A DNA stretch of 64,000 bases from an uncultured Spirochaetota bacterium (GCA_944390005.1 CALXOJ010000009.1:1-64000), one strand, 5' to 3'; shown: positions 51,986-60,846, counted from the first letter of the stretch. Notes: a model not told the origin generated them from the sequence alone. Program-made: numbers and translations.

Positions 51986-52057
51986 ATTATAGCGCGGAAA
52001 CGAATTTCCTGCAAGACGCTTTCTCAGCTTGCCGAAGAGGGAAAAAAACAATATACT
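51986..52057. promoter_or_regulatory. Divergent leaderless promoters of rsmI and pepD
   Basis: Minus: TTGCAG (52009-52014), 17 bases, TATAAT (51986-51991), five bases to the rsmI ATG. Plus: TTGCCG (52029-52034), 17 bases, TATACT (52052-52057), six bases to the pepD ATG at 52064. Neither gene has a Shine-Dalgarno. The two -35 boxes are 14 bases apart. Confidence 0.7.
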
Positions 52058-52063
52058 GAAACC

Positions 52064-53464
52064 ATGAATTGGAAAGAACGGTTTCTCGAAATTACGAAAA
52101 TTCCGCGACCGTCGGGAAAAGAGGATGCGATTTGCGCTTATCTGATCGATTTTGCGGAAAAAAACGGGTTTGCGTGGCAGACGGATGACGCGGGCAATCT
52201 GATGATAGACGTGCCGGCAACCGCCGGGTATGAGAATCATCCCGGAGTGGTGATTCAGGGGCATACCGATATGGTCTGTGTCAAAACGGCCGATTCGCCG
52301 GTGAATTTCGAGACCGATCCGATTCCGGTTATTGACGACGGAAAACGGCTTTCGGCCGACGGAACATCTTTGGGAGCCGATAACGGCGTCGCGCTTGCCT
52401 ATGCGGCGGCTCTTTGCGAAGATTCGACCGCCGTTCACCCGGCGCTCCGGCTGCTGCTGACCCGCTGCGAAGAGGAAGGTCTGTGCGGGGCAGCCGCTTT
52501 GCGTCCGGAAGCGTTCCGTTACAACCGGCTGATTAATTTGGACTCAGAAGAAGACGCCGTTATTTATGCCGGGTGCGCCGGGGGGCTTACTTTGTGCGGT
52601 AGACGGCAGCGCACCGCGGCGGCATCGGGCGAACGAGGCGGCGGACGCTTTTATAAAATGTCACTGAGCGGGTTGCCGGGCGGTCATTCCGGCTCCGACA
52701 TTCATCAAAACCGGCCGAACGCGATTGTCGAAGCGGCAAAAATCATACGGGATTTGGGCGGCCGGGCTCCGTTGCGGCTCTGTTCGCTGACCGGGGGCGA
52801 AAAACACAACGTGATTCCGTCGCAGGCCGAAGCCGTTTTTGCTTCCGAATTGAGCGGCAGCGAAATCGAGGCTGTTCTTTCCGGTGTCCGGGACGGGCTA
52901 CCGGCCGGTGCCGCACTGACACTTTCCGGGACGGGTGAAGAACACGGCTTGGACGAATCGACGGCGGCCGCTCTGATTGGGGTGCTGACGGAGCTGCCGT
53001 GCGGGGTGATCGAATTCAGCCGGGAATTCGAAGAGACGGTGGAAACATCGGCCAATCCGGCAATCGTGCGGTGCGGCAGTGACGGGAACAGCGAAGTGAT
53101 CATCTCCGTCCGCTCTCTGGCGGCAGAGAAACTGGCCTCGGCAGCCGAAACGGTGCGCGCCGTTTTTCGAAAACACGGCTTCGCAACGGAAGAAAGCGAC
53201 GGTTATCCGGCGTGGACACCGAATCCGCAGTCGCCTCTGATTGCCCTCGCCCGCCGCGCCTACCGCGAAAACGGAACGGAGGCTGCCGTGAAAGTGATTC
53301 ATGCCGGATTGGAATGCGGAATTTTCGCTTCGTTGAAGCCGCAGCTTGACATGGTTTCTTTCGGACCGCAAATGGAAAACGTTCACTCGATCAACGAATT
53401 TCTTGACATTGCTTCTGCCGACCGCACATACAATGTTTTGAAAACGCTTTTATCGCTATGCTGA
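52064..53464 (+). CDS. pepD: Aminoacyl-histidine dipeptidase (PepD, M20 family)
   Basis: 466 residues. M20 metallopeptidase motifs: VIQGHTDMVCVK (first metal His and Asp), GTSLGADNGVALAYA (bridging Asp), RCEEEGLCGAAAL (catalytic Glu pair), and the C-terminal VIHAGLECGIF with the last metal histidine. It hydrolyses Xaa-His and other dipeptides in the cytoplasm. GC content is high for this region. It overlaps the next small gene by seven bases. Confidence 0.95.
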   Translation: MNWKERFLEITKIPRPSGKEDAICAYLIDFAEKNGFAWQTDDAGNLMIDVPATAGYENHPGVVIQGHTDMVCVKTADSPVNFETDPIPVIDDGKRLSADGTSLGADNGVALAYAAALCEDSTAVHPALRLLLTRCEEEGLCGAAALRPEAFRYNRLINLDSEEDAVIYAGCAGGLTLCGRRQRTAAASGERGGGRFYKMSLSGLPGGHSGSDIHQNRPNAIVEAAKIIRDLGGRAPLRLCSLTGGEKHNVIPSQAEAVFASELSGSEIEAVLSGVRDGLPAGAALTLSGTGEEHGLDESTAAALIGVLTELPCGVIEFSREFEETVETSANPAIVRCGSDGNSEVIISVRSLAAEKLASAAETVRAVFRKHGFATEESDGYPAWTPNPQSPLIALARRAYRENGTEAAVKVIHAGLECGIFASLKPQLDMVSFGPQMENVHSINEFLDIASADRTYNVLKTLLSLC

Positions 53465-53790
53465 ATTGGAAACGGCTGCGTTTATACGAAGATTTTTTTT
53501 ATTCTTCCGGAAACTATGAAAACGCGGCGGAGACCGTTCGGTTTTTCGGCGAAACCGCGCTTTACGTCCGTTCTCCGGAGGGCGGAAAGACAATTCCCCG
53601 CGGCGTTTACGTCTTTCTTCAGTCGAGGGAACCGCTTTCTGATGATTTTATCGCTCAAAACCGGGCGGATTTGGAGAGCTTCTGTCTTCATAAAAATATC
53701 GGAATCTGGCCTGAGCAGGCGGTTTTCCGGACGGTTTTTGAGGACGGACAAACCGCTTACCAGCTGTGGATTCCTTTAAAAACAGATTAA
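53458..53790 (+). CDS. Small protein of unknown function, coupled to pepD
   Basis: 110 residues, no signal peptide, mixed alpha/beta (FYSSGNYENAAETVRFFGETALYVRSP). No motif is recognised. Its ATG overlaps the end of pepD (CTATGCTGA), so translation is coupled. The codon use matches pepD. It is probably a genuine gene because of the coupling and length, but it could be lineage-specific. Confidence 0.6.
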   Translation: MLNWKRLRLYEDFFYSSGNYENAAETVRFFGETALYVRSPEGGKTIPRGVYVFLQSREPLSDDFIAQNRADLESFCLHKNIGIWPEQAVFRTVFEDGQTAYQLWIPLKTD

Positions 53791-53817
53791 ATTTTCATTA
53801 TATTTAAACCGCCGCTC

Positions 53818-53846
53818 TGTACAAAAAGAATTTCTCGTGGTATCTT
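53818..53846 (+). promoter_or_regulatory. Promoter of the ankyrin gene, possibly leaderless
   Basis: TGTACA (53818-53823), a 17-base spacer and TATCTT (53841-53846), ending six bases before ATG 53853. Both boxes match consensus at four of six positions. Confidence 0.4.
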
Positions 53847-53852
53847 TAATTG

Positions 53853-54494
53853 ATGAAAAAAGTCGGCTTATTGGCAGTTCTTTTATTTTTACCGTCTCTG
53901 CTTTTTGCAAATTATCTTGAAGATTTGCTGCGGGTTGCAACGGTGAAGGAGTTGCAGGCCGCCCGCGACGCGGGAGCCGATTTTACGGTTCGTTTTGATG
54001 ATATGGAAACGGCATTGATGATTGCTGCTGAACGGAATCAACATCCCGAGGTCATTGAATGGTTAATTGGACTCGGAATCGATGTTAACGCTCGCGAGGA
54101 AGATCAGAAAACGGCATTGATGATGGCGGCTGAAAAAAACCGCAATGTTGAAATTATCAAAACGCTCATTCGCTTTGGCGCTGATGTGAATGCCATTGAA
54201 GAAGACGGCGAAACGGCTTTGATGTTTGCAGCCGAAGAAAACCGCAATCCGGACGTTATTGTCGCACTTTTGGAAGCGGGTGCCGATTCCGATTTACAAG
54301 ATGAAGACGGTCAAACTGCGCTGATGATTGCCGCTGACGAAAGTCACAATCCGCAGATTATCATTGCTTTAATTAATGGCGGAGCCGACATTTCTCTGAC
54401 TGACTACTCCGGCCGCACCGCTTACGATTATGCGAAAGGCAATCCGGTACTCCAAACCAATCAGGCGATTATGAGTCTGTTGAAGAAGAATTGA
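53853..54494 (+). CDS. Secreted ankyrin-repeat protein
   Basis: 213 residues with a signal peptide (GLLAVLLFLPSLLFANY). About five ankyrin repeats follow, with units such as ETALMIAAERNQHPEVIEWLIGLGIDVNA and DGETALMFAAEENRNPDVIVALLEAGAD, and a last partial repeat ending in YAKGN. Ankyrin repeats bind proteins; a periplasmic partner is unknown. The units are unusually alike in their TALM-AAE-N core, suggesting recent duplication. The start at 53853 is preferred over a TTG three bases earlier. There is no Shine-Dalgarno. Confidence 0.85.
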   Translation: MKKVGLLAVLLFLPSLLFANYLEDLLRVATVKELQAARDAGADFTVRFDDMETALMIAAERNQHPEVIEWLIGLGIDVNAREEDQKTALMMAAEKNRNVEIIKTLIRFGADVNAIEEDGETALMFAAEENRNPDVIVALLEAGADSDLQDEDGQTALMIAADESHNPQIIIALINGGADISLTDYSGRTAYDYAKGNPVLQTNQAIMSLLKKN

Positions 54495-54552
54495 TTATTG
54501 CGAGCCGGTTGACAGCTTTTTGTTTCTGTGTTTAATTAATAACAAGAAAAAA

Positions 54553-56103
54553 ATGATGCCTGTTGCCGAATCTCGAAAAAGAAATACTTTTTATAATTTT
54601 CTGATACCGACTCTGATTACTTTTGCAACAATATTTCTAAAGCTTTTTGAGGTACGACTCTTCCTGTCCGTTTTGGGAGATTCTTATAACGGGTTACAGA
54701 GCATGGCAACGCAGGTATTATCATACCTGAATATTATCGAATTGGGAGTCGGAGCCGCATTTATTTTTCATTTTTACAAACCGTTGGCCGAACACAACGA
54801 ACTGAGAGTTTGTGCCGTGTTTAACGGTGCCAAAATCATTATGCGCCGTATCGGGTATGTGTTTACGATTCTTTTATTCATTGCGGCAAGCTGTTATCCG
54901 TTTTTTGTCAAAGATGTCCGCAACGGGAATTTTTCTTTTGTGATGGTTTCCGTTACGATTATCATGTTGGGACTTTCTTCTCTTTACGGGTATTTTTTAT
55001 CTGCACCCGAGTCACTGTTTCTGACAGCCAATCAAAAAGGATATATACAAAGAATTTTGGGACTGTTTTCATCGTTAGGCATTCCGCTTGTTTCGATTTT
55101 TATTTTTTATTCGGCTCAATTCTACGGAGATTTCAATCGAAATTTTTTATACTCGATTATTTTATTATGTAAGGCCGCTATTTCATTTATATCATCGGTG
55201 ATCACGGTCGTTTACGTTCGGAAGAAATATCCGTATTTATACAGGCATAAAGAAGAGAAAGATACTTCGATTTTCGGTATGACAAAAGATTTATTGCCGC
55301 ATAAAATAGCCGGATTACTGGTTTTCAATACAACACCGATTTTACTGTCTTTCTTTTCCACTTTAAAAGTCGTTTCGATTTATAACATTTACTATCTATT
55401 AATATCATATGCCAGTATGATTTTAAGTTTAGTTTTATCGGCACCGCAAACCTCACTGGGAAATTTATTAAACAGCGATAAGTTAAGATTTTCAAGAATA
55501 TATAAGGTATATGAGAATTTTTCTTTCTTTTTGGTCACGTCCGCAACTGTTTTTATGCTGCTGTTTTTTTATCCGTTTGTGAATTGGTATTTGCACGATA
55601 AGTTCGATTATTCGATCGTTCTTTTAATGATTTTATTTTCTCTGAATTTTTATTTTCGCAATATCAGAATGCCGTTTGTTGCCTTAATCGATATTACGGG
55701 AAATTATAAAAAAACAAAATGGATTGCGATTGTGGAAGCTGTGATGATTTTCAGTATTTGTATCAGCGGACTGATGATTTTTAAAGAATGGGAAAAACAA
55801 TTAATGATCGTCAGTCTGGCTCCGGTGATTTCTTATATTGTTTATGATATTTTGCAAATGTTCACGGTAAATAAGGTAGTTTTAAATAGAGGGTTTTTTA
55901 TTCTTTTTGTTAAATGGATTTTTTCTTTTGCAGTTTTGATAAGTGTCTTAATCGTTTTTGTTTTTGTTCTGCCTGTTTTAAAAACAGTACAATGGACATT
56001 TTTGAATTTATTTCTTTATGGTTGTCTGTTGGTATTTTGTATTGGGCTACCATCCGGTGGGTATTATTTATACTATCGAACAAAAAAGCGGGCAAAAGTC
56101 TGA
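54553..56103 (+). CDS. Polysaccharide flippase-like membrane protein (Wzx/MOP superfamily)
   Basis: About 516 residues with 12-14 predicted membrane helices and few charged loops. The N-terminal FEVRLFLSVLGDSYNGLQSMATQVLSYLNIIELG is typical of O-antigen/teichoic-acid exporter proteins of the MOP superfamily, which flip lipid-linked glycan units. The gene is markedly AT-rich compared with pepD and pheA on each side, a sign of transfer. Upstream TTGACA (54510-54515) and TTAATT form a plausible promoter. Starts at 54553 or 54556 are both possible. A terminator includes its stop codon. Confidence 0.75.
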   Translation: MMPVAESRKRNTFYNFLIPTLITFATIFLKLFEVRLFLSVLGDSYNGLQSMATQVLSYLNIIELGVGAAFIFHFYKPLAEHNELRVCAVFNGAKIIMRRIGYVFTILLFIAASCYPFFVKDVRNGNFSFVMVSVTIIMLGLSSLYGYFLSAPESLFLTANQKGYIQRILGLFSSLGIPLVSIFIFYSAQFYGDFNRNFLYSIILLCKAAISFISSVITVVYVRKKYPYLYRHKEEKDTSIFGMTKDLLPHKIAGLLVFNTTPILLSFFSTLKVVSIYNIYYLLISYASMILSLVLSAPQTSLGNLLNSDKLRFSRIYKVYENFSFFLVTSATVFMLLFFYPFVNWYLHDKFDYSIVLLMILFSLNFYFRNIRMPFVALIDITGNYKKTKWIAIVEAVMIFSICISGLMIFKEWEKQLMIVSLAPVISYIVYDILQMFTVNKVVLNRGFFILFVKWIFSFAVLISVLIVFVFVLPVLKTVQWTFLNLFLYGCLLVFCIGLPSGGYYLYYRTKKRAKV

Positions 56104-56118
56104 TTGCCCGCTCTTTTT
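56087..56118 (+). terminator. Terminator of the flippase gene, overlapping its stop
   Basis: AGCGGGCAA (56087-56095) pairs with TTGCCCGCT (56104-56112), followed by CTTTTTG. The stop codon is in the loop. It also serves the converging pheA fusion gene weakly. Confidence 0.85.
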
Positions 56119-56134
56119 GTTTGGTTCTCAGTTT

Positions 56135-58027
56135 TCAGTCTCTGTTGCGTTTGAACATGCCGAGAACTTTAAAAAATTCGGTATGTGTTTTGATATTGTC
56201 GAATACGGCGGCCGTATCGGTTTTTTCATCGATGTCGAGGCTGACATAAAACAGGTATTCCCACGGTTTTCCGAACAGTGGCCGCGACTCCAGTTTGGAA
56301 AGGTTAAGTCCGTTGTCGGCAAAGACAGTGAGGATTTTCAGCAGTGCACCGGGTTCGTCTTTTGTCGAAAAAACCAGAGAGACTTTGTCGGGAGTGCCGG
56401 TGTCGGGTTTGTTTTCTTTGCGGCAAATGATGTAGAAGCGGGTAAAATTTTTCGGATCGGACTCGATGCCCGGTTTGAGAATCTTCATGTTCCAGTATTC
56501 GGCCGCCGCTTCGCCGGCGATGGCGGCCGCTTCGGGATCGTTCATTTCTTTCACCATGGCGACGGAACCCGACGTATCAACAACGGCAAATGTCTGATAG
56601 CCGTGCTCTTCGATAAAACGCGCGCACTGACTAAGCGCCTGAGGATGCGAATAAACCCGTTTGATATTTTTCAATTCTGTGGTTTTGATACCGATAAGGT
56701 TGTGTGAAACGCGGATTTTTGTTTCGCCGCAAATCGTCAGATCCGGATATTGCAGCAGCAGATCGTAGTTGGTGTGAATCGATCCGGCCAGCGAGTTCTC
56801 GATGGGAATGATGCCGTATTTCGACTCCCCTCTCAGCACCGATTCGAAGACATCGTGAAAATTTTTGCACGGAAGGGAACGGTACTTTTCGGTATCGAAA
56901 AACTTTTTCAAAGCGATTTCACTGAAGGCGCCGTGTTCGCCCTGAAACGCTACCAAATGCGGGTGCGCTGCGGTCGGTAAAACGGTTTCAGTTTCGGTTG
57001 TCGGCTGCGGAATGCGGGCCAACTCTTTGTTGAGAATAGCCGTTATTGACCGCAGATCGCAAACCATTTTTTCGAACTGCTCGGGATAAAGCGACTGTGC
57101 GCCGTCCGAGAGAGCCTTTTCGGGATTCGGATGCATTTCCACAATCACACCGTCGGCTCCGGCTGCCGCGGCTGCCATCGCCATCGGAATTACGCTGTCG
57201 CGCCGTCCCGTTCCGTGGCTCGGGTCGACGACAATCGGCAGGTGGGTCACTTTCTTCAGAATCGGAATCATCGACAAATCGAGGGTGTTACGCGTTTCGG
57301 TTTCAAAAGTGCGGATACCCCGTTCGCACAGGATCACATCGTCGGTGCCGTTGGAAAGCAGGTATTCGGCCGCCATCAGCCATTCCATCATCGTGGCCGA
57401 CAATCCCCGTTTGAGCATCACCGGCTTGCCCAGTTTGCCGACTGCTTTCAGCAGTTCGAAGTTCTGCATGTTGCGGGTGCCGATCTGGTAAATGTCGACA
57501 TACGGTTCCATAATCGGAATGTGTTTTTCGGAAACAATTTCGGTGGCGATCGGCAGTCCGTATTTGCGTCCGGCCGCTTTCATCAGTTTAAGCCCCTCTT
57601 CGCCGAGCCCCTGAAACGCATACGGAGAGGTTCGGGGTTTGAAGGCTCCGCCGCGCAAAATGACGCCGCCGCTTTCGGCTACGATGCGGGCGGCGGTGTC
57701 GATCTGTTCGGCATTCTCCACCGCGCACGGGCCGCCCATCACGCAGAAGCGGTTGCCGCCGATTTTCACACCGCCGACATTGATAACGGTGTCGGTTTTT
57801 TTGAATTCGCGCGAAGCCAGCTTGTACGGTTTGGAAATCGGAATGACCTCCGCCACGCCCGGCAGCACCCGAATCTCGTTGTGATCGACCGCCGCCGAAC
57901 CGACCGCCCCCAAAACGGTGTCGGATTCGCCCTGAATCTCGCGAATCCGAAATCCTTTTTTGCTTAAATAGTCGACAATATGTTCTTTTTCGTTTTTTTC
58001 GATCTGTTTTTTGAGTACAATAATCAT
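56135..58027 (-). CDS. Fused DAHP synthase - prephenate dehydratase with ACT domain
   Basis: 630 residues, three parts. 1-70: a ferredoxin-like regulatory domain as in type I-beta DAHP synthases. 75-345: the DAHP synthase barrel (MGGPCAVENAEQI, KPRTSPYAFQGLG, VDPSHGTGRRDSVIPMA), which joins PEP and erythrose-4-phosphate. 357-535: prephenate dehydratase (FQGEHGAFSE, IPIENSLAGSI, NFTRFYII with the catalytic TRF). 545-630: an ACT domain with ESRP, the phenylalanine-binding motif. One protein therefore holds the first shikimate step and the phenylalanine-specific step, with no chorismate mutase domain. GC-rich; promoter at 58045-58073; AGAGG before the start. Confidence 0.93.
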   Translation of the reverse strand: MIIVLKKQIEKNEKEHIVDYLSKKGFRIREIQGESDTVLGAVGSAAVDHNEIRVLPGVAEVIPISKPYKLASREFKKTDTVINVGGVKIGGNRFCVMGGPCAVENAEQIDTAARIVAESGGVILRGGAFKPRTSPYAFQGLGEEGLKLMKAAGRKYGLPIATEIVSEKHIPIMEPYVDIYQIGTRNMQNFELLKAVGKLGKPVMLKRGLSATMMEWLMAAEYLLSNGTDDVILCERGIRTFETETRNTLDLSMIPILKKVTHLPIVVDPSHGTGRRDSVIPMAMAAAAAGADGVIVEMHPNPEKALSDGAQSLYPEQFEKMVCDLRSITAILNKELARIPQPTTETETVLPTAAHPHLVAFQGEHGAFSEIALKKFFDTEKYRSLPCKNFHDVFESVLRGESKYGIIPIENSLAGSIHTNYDLLLQYPDLTICGETKIRVSHNLIGIKTTELKNIKRVYSHPQALSQCARFIEEHGYQTFAVVDTSGSVAMVKEMNDPEAAAIAGEAAAEYWNMKILKPGIESDPKNFTRFYIICRKENKPDTGTPDKVSLVFSTKDEPGALLKILTVFADNGLNLSKLESRPLFGKPWEYLFYVSLDIDEKTDTAAVFDNIKTHTEFFKVLGMFKRNRD

Positions 58028-58044
58028 AAAAGCCTCTTTTCTTT

Positions 58045-58073
58045 ATTATAGCCAATCGCAAGAAACAGGTAAA
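58045..58073 (-). promoter_or_regulatory. Promoter of the DAHP synthase-prephenate dehydratase gene
   Basis: On the minus strand, TTTACC (58068-58073), 17 bases and TATAAT (58045-58050). The leader is about 17 bases with AGAGG. No attenuator or leader peptide is visible. Confidence 0.6.
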
Positions 58074-58077
58074 GAGG

Positions 58078-58106
58078 TTGACAGACAGGAATAAATGGGG
58101 TGTAAT
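58078..58106 (+). promoter_or_regulatory. Strong promoter before a 37-residue ORF, leaderless type
   Basis: TTGACA (58078-58083), a 17-base spacer and TGTAAT (58101-58106), ending seven bases before ATG 58114. It is back to back with the pheA-fusion promoter. Confidence 0.65.
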
Positions 58107-58113
58107 AAAAAGA

Positions 58114-58227
58114 ATGCAAAGTAACGATTCTTCTCAAGAACAATCTCCGCAGACTCCCGTATACAGAAGCAGTTCGAAACGAATCGCCAAAAATATTTTA
58201 ATTTATTTCCATTACTTATACAAATAG
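58114..58227 (+). CDS. 37-residue ORF, possible remnant of a membrane protein's N-terminus
   Basis: The frame reads a polar, Ser/Gln-rich start (MQSNDSSQEQSPQTPVY), a basic patch (KRIAK) and then a hydrophobic, aromatic end (NILIYFHYLYK) before TAG. That profile is like the cytoplasmic head and beginning of the first membrane helix of a larger protein, for example a polysaccharide-chain regulator, but no family can be named. The excellent promoter spaced as for leaderless genes argues that it was or is expressed. It may be a gene remnant or a genuine small protein. Confidence 0.35.
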   Translation: MQSNDSSQEQSPQTPVYRSSSKRIAKNILIYFHYLYK

Positions 58228-58358
58228 GTGCAAAGCTTTATTCTGCTACTTGCTGTTTTAAAGAAAACAATTAATGACAGTGTGTTAATTATTTGTAGAC
58301 TTCAATCATCCTAAATAGTAAATAGAATATAAAAACTGTTATAAAATTATAACAATAT
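58228..58358. other. AT-rich intergenic stretch without recognisable content
   Basis: The 131 bases between the small ORF and the fucosyltransferase remnant are very AT-rich with no open frame, tRNA or terminator that I can support. It may be eroded coding sequence. Confidence 0.5.
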
Positions 58359-59307
58359 TTAAACATCAACCGTAATAAATGACGGAAGGATTAACGGTGA
58401 ACAAAAATCTTTTCTGTTATTAAACCGACTAGGACTGATAACAATTTTATTTGGATTTTTTGATAGTTCTTGTACCCACCAGCTAAAGGTAGAATTGGCA
58501 ATAATAAAATGTTTGCACGCAGTCATTAGCCTTAATTTTTCCCACACGGGATCTGTTCCTAATTCAAAATGAGTTTCTTCGGGTAAATCTGAAAAAGTAG
58601 CTTTACACCATTCGATATCATCCGAAAAAAAGAAAAGTGTAGGAGTTTTGATTCGTTTACGAATTTCTTCTATGGCTTTAAAATAATATTCGGATGTACA
58701 GATATGGAAATGATTTTTGTATTCCGGGGCTAAAAAATCGCCTCTTCTGACAGAAATACAGATAGATTCGGTTTCATTAATACGTTTTAATAATTGTATG
58801 TTGTGGAATAGTATGGAAGGCACAGGGGTAAATTCTTCCAGAATAATATTTTTGATATCGTTCCAATACTCTTCGGCTTCATAAAATCCGTTTACTATAA
58901 TATCTTTATTGTAAATAAATTTTTGCGGTAGAAAACCTTCTTCCTGTATATAAATACCTTTGTAATTAAAAATTTTAGAAAAGATTTTTTAATAATTTTC
59001 CATAATGCGCCAGTTTTTTATTTTGTGGCGAAAGAATAGATATGGAAAAAGAAGTAGCTGATTGGGTAAAGAAATATGTTTTTCACCATTTTGCAGCATT
59101 ATCATATTCATATTGAAATTCGATATACGGATTCAGTTTAAAATATTGAATTTGATTTCCGAACCACTCATCTGATTTTTATTCCTGACCGGCAAGAAAT
59201 GTCATAACAATTTTCGGATTGTTCTGGGATAATAATTGTAATTTGCGGGCAAAAGCATATCTGAAAAACTGATTGCCGAGCCTGCCTGACATATAAACAT
59301 GAATCAT
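58359..59307 (-). pseudogene. Alpha-1,2-fucosyltransferase-like (GT11) gene, inactivated
   Basis: The N-terminus starts at ATG 59307 with MIHVYMSGRLGNQFFRYAFA, the GT11 nucleotide-sugar motif. After 'TFLAGQE' a TAA stops it (59179-59181). The same frame continues KSDEWFGNQIQYFKLNPYIEF to a TGA near 59083. The sequence then resumes in another frame, which has a further TAA near 58987. From there an open frame runs to 58359 with SICISVRRGDF, TLFFFSDDIEWC and HFIIANSTFSWWVQEL, the conserved GT11 C-terminal motifs. At least three lesions make it dead. It is AT-rich. The promoter is intact (59314-59341). Confidence 0.88.
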
Positions 59308-59313
59308 ATTTTT

Positions 59314-59341
59314 ATTATACACTCTTTTAAAAAATAGGCAA
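59314..59341 (-). promoter_or_regulatory. Promoter of the fucosyltransferase remnant, leaderless type
   Basis: On the minus strand, TTGCCT (59336-59341), a 16-base spacer and TATAAT (59314-59319), six bases before ATG 59307. Confidence 0.6.
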
Positions 59342-59353
59342 TCCCGGAATCGG

Positions 59354-59382
59354 TTGACAACCGTTGTTTTCCCTGTTAGAAT
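59354..59382 (+). promoter_or_regulatory. rfb operon promoter, probably leaderless
   Basis: TTGACA (59354-59359), a 17-base spacer and TAGAAT (59377-59382), ending eight bases before ATG 59391. No Shine-Dalgarno precedes rfbA, unlike rfbC. Confidence 0.75.
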
Positions 59383-59390
59383 GATTTGAT

Positions 59391-60275
59391 ATGAAAGGGA
59401 TTGTGCTGGCCGGGGGATCCGGAACACGGCTGTGGCCGTCGACAAAGGTTATTTGTAAGCAGCTGATTCCGGTTTACGATAAACCGATGATTTATTATCC
59501 GCTTTCGGTGCTGATGCTGGCCGGAATTTCGGAGATTCTGATTATTTCGACTCCGCAGGACACACCCCGTATCGAAGGACTTTTAGGTGACGGCGAGTCG
59601 CTTGGGTTAAAAATTTCCTACGCGGTTCAGGCGCATCCCAACGGTTTGGCGGAAGCCTTCATCCTCGGTGCGGAGTTTATCGGAAACGATTCGGTCGCCC
59701 TTGTTCTCGGCGACAATATTTTTTACGGGAATCAGCTGTCGGCATTGGTGCAAAACGCGGCAAAGAAACAAACCGGTGCAACGGTATTCGGTTACTATGT
59801 CACCGATCCCGAACGGTACGGCGTGATTGAGTTCGATAAAGATCGGAAAGTGCTTTCCATTGAAGAAAAACCGCAAAAACCGAAGTCCAATTGGGCGGCC
59901 GTCGGACTTTATTTTTACGATAACCGGGTGGTTGAATGGGCCCGGAATTTAAAACCTTCGGCACGCGGCGAGCTGGAAATTACGGATATCAACAACCTCT
60001 ATTTGCGGGACGGATCGCTTCATGTCGAGCTGATGAAACGCGGTTTTGCCTGGCTGGATACCGGAACGCAGGATTCGCTTCTGGAAGCCTCCAATTTTGT
60101 GCAGATTATTCAGAAACGGCAGGGGATCAAAATGTCCTGTCTCGAAGAAATTGCTTACAGAATGAATTATATTTCTCTCGAAAAGCTGGAAGCGTTGGGC
60201 AATGAATTGAAGAAATCTGAATACGGACACTATTTACTGGAAATTGTCCGACAGGAGAAAGAGAATGCCGTTTGA
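59391..60275 (+). CDS. rfbA: Glucose-1-phosphate thymidylyltransferase
   Basis: 294 residues. Nucleotidyltransferase signature: [33 protein letters not shown] (read in parts), then VLGDNIFYG with the metal-binding aspartate and [21 protein letters not shown]. It makes dTDP-glucose from glucose-1-phosphate and dTTP, the first step to dTDP-rhamnose. It is first in the operon rfbA-rfbC-rfbD-rfbB. The start is certain since the GGSGTR loop lies within ten residues. Confidence 0.97.
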   Translation: MKGIVLAGGSGTRLWPSTKVICKQLIPVYDKPMIYYPLSVLMLAGISEILIISTPQDTPRIEGLLGDGESLGLKISYAVQAHPNGLAEAFILGAEFIGNDSVALVLGDNIFYGNQLSALVQNAAKKQTGATVFGYYVTDPERYGVIEFDKDRKVLSIEEKPQKPKSNWAAVGLYFYDNRVVEWARNLKPSARGELEITDINNLYLRDGSLHVELMKRGFAWLDTGTQDSLLEASNFVQIIQKRQGIKMSCLEEIAYRMNYISLEKLEALGNELKKSEYGHYLLEIVRQEKENAV

Positions 60276-60846
60276 ATTCGAACACTGTAATATCGAAGGT
60301 CTTGTCGTGGTGACGCCGAAAGTGTTCGGCGATAACCGCGGGTTTTTTCTGGAAACCTATTCGAAAAAGGCGTTTGCGGAAGGCGGCATCGTTGCCGAAT
60401 TTGTTCAGGACAACCATTCCAAATCCAAACGCGGTGTTCTGCGCGGGTTGCATTTTCAAAAGCGGAAAGCGCAGGGCAAGCTGGTGCGCGTTACCGCCGG
60501 GCGGGTGCTTGATGTCGCCGTCGACTTACGTCGCCACAGTCCGACATTCGGCAAATGGAAAAGTGTCGAGCTGTCGGCGGAAAACAAAAAAATGTTTTAC
60601 ATTCCGGAAGGATTTGCTCACGGGTTTTTAACGCTGGAAGACAATACCGAGTTTCAGTACAAATGTACCGACGATTACGCACCCGAGTATGATTCCGGGA
60701 TTCTTTGGAACGATTCGGATGTAAATATCGACTGGAAGTTTGCGGAATACGGACTGACGGAAGCCGATTTGGATTTTTCGGAAAAGGATAAAAAGCAGCA
60801 GACTTTTCGCTGTTTTGTCGAAAGCGGGGAGGAAATCCGCAAATGA
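60265..60846 (+). CDS. rfbC: dTDP-4-dehydrorhamnose 3,5-epimerase
   Basis: 193 residues from ATG 60265, with AGGAGA upstream; it overlaps rfbA by 11 bases. Cupin-fold motifs: [33 protein letters not shown] with the catalytic histidine, and [15 protein letters not shown]. It epimerises C3 and C5 of dTDP-4-keto-6-deoxyglucose. It precedes rfbD with a four-base overlap. Confidence 0.97.
   Translation: MPFEFEHCNIEGLVVVTPKVFGDNRGFFLETYSKKAFAEGGIVAEFVQDNHSKSKRGVLRGLHFQKRKAQGKLVRVTAGRVLDVAVDLRRHSPTFGKWKSVELSAENKKMFYIPEGFAHGFLTLEDNTEFQYKCTDDYAPEYDSGILWNDSDVNIDWKFAEYGLTEADLDFSEKDKKQQTFRCFVESGEEIRK

Noticed and set aside
57131-57967. 278-residue plus-strand frame
   Set aside because: It is an antisense shadow of the DAHP synthase domain, with His/Arg-rich, motif-free sequence.
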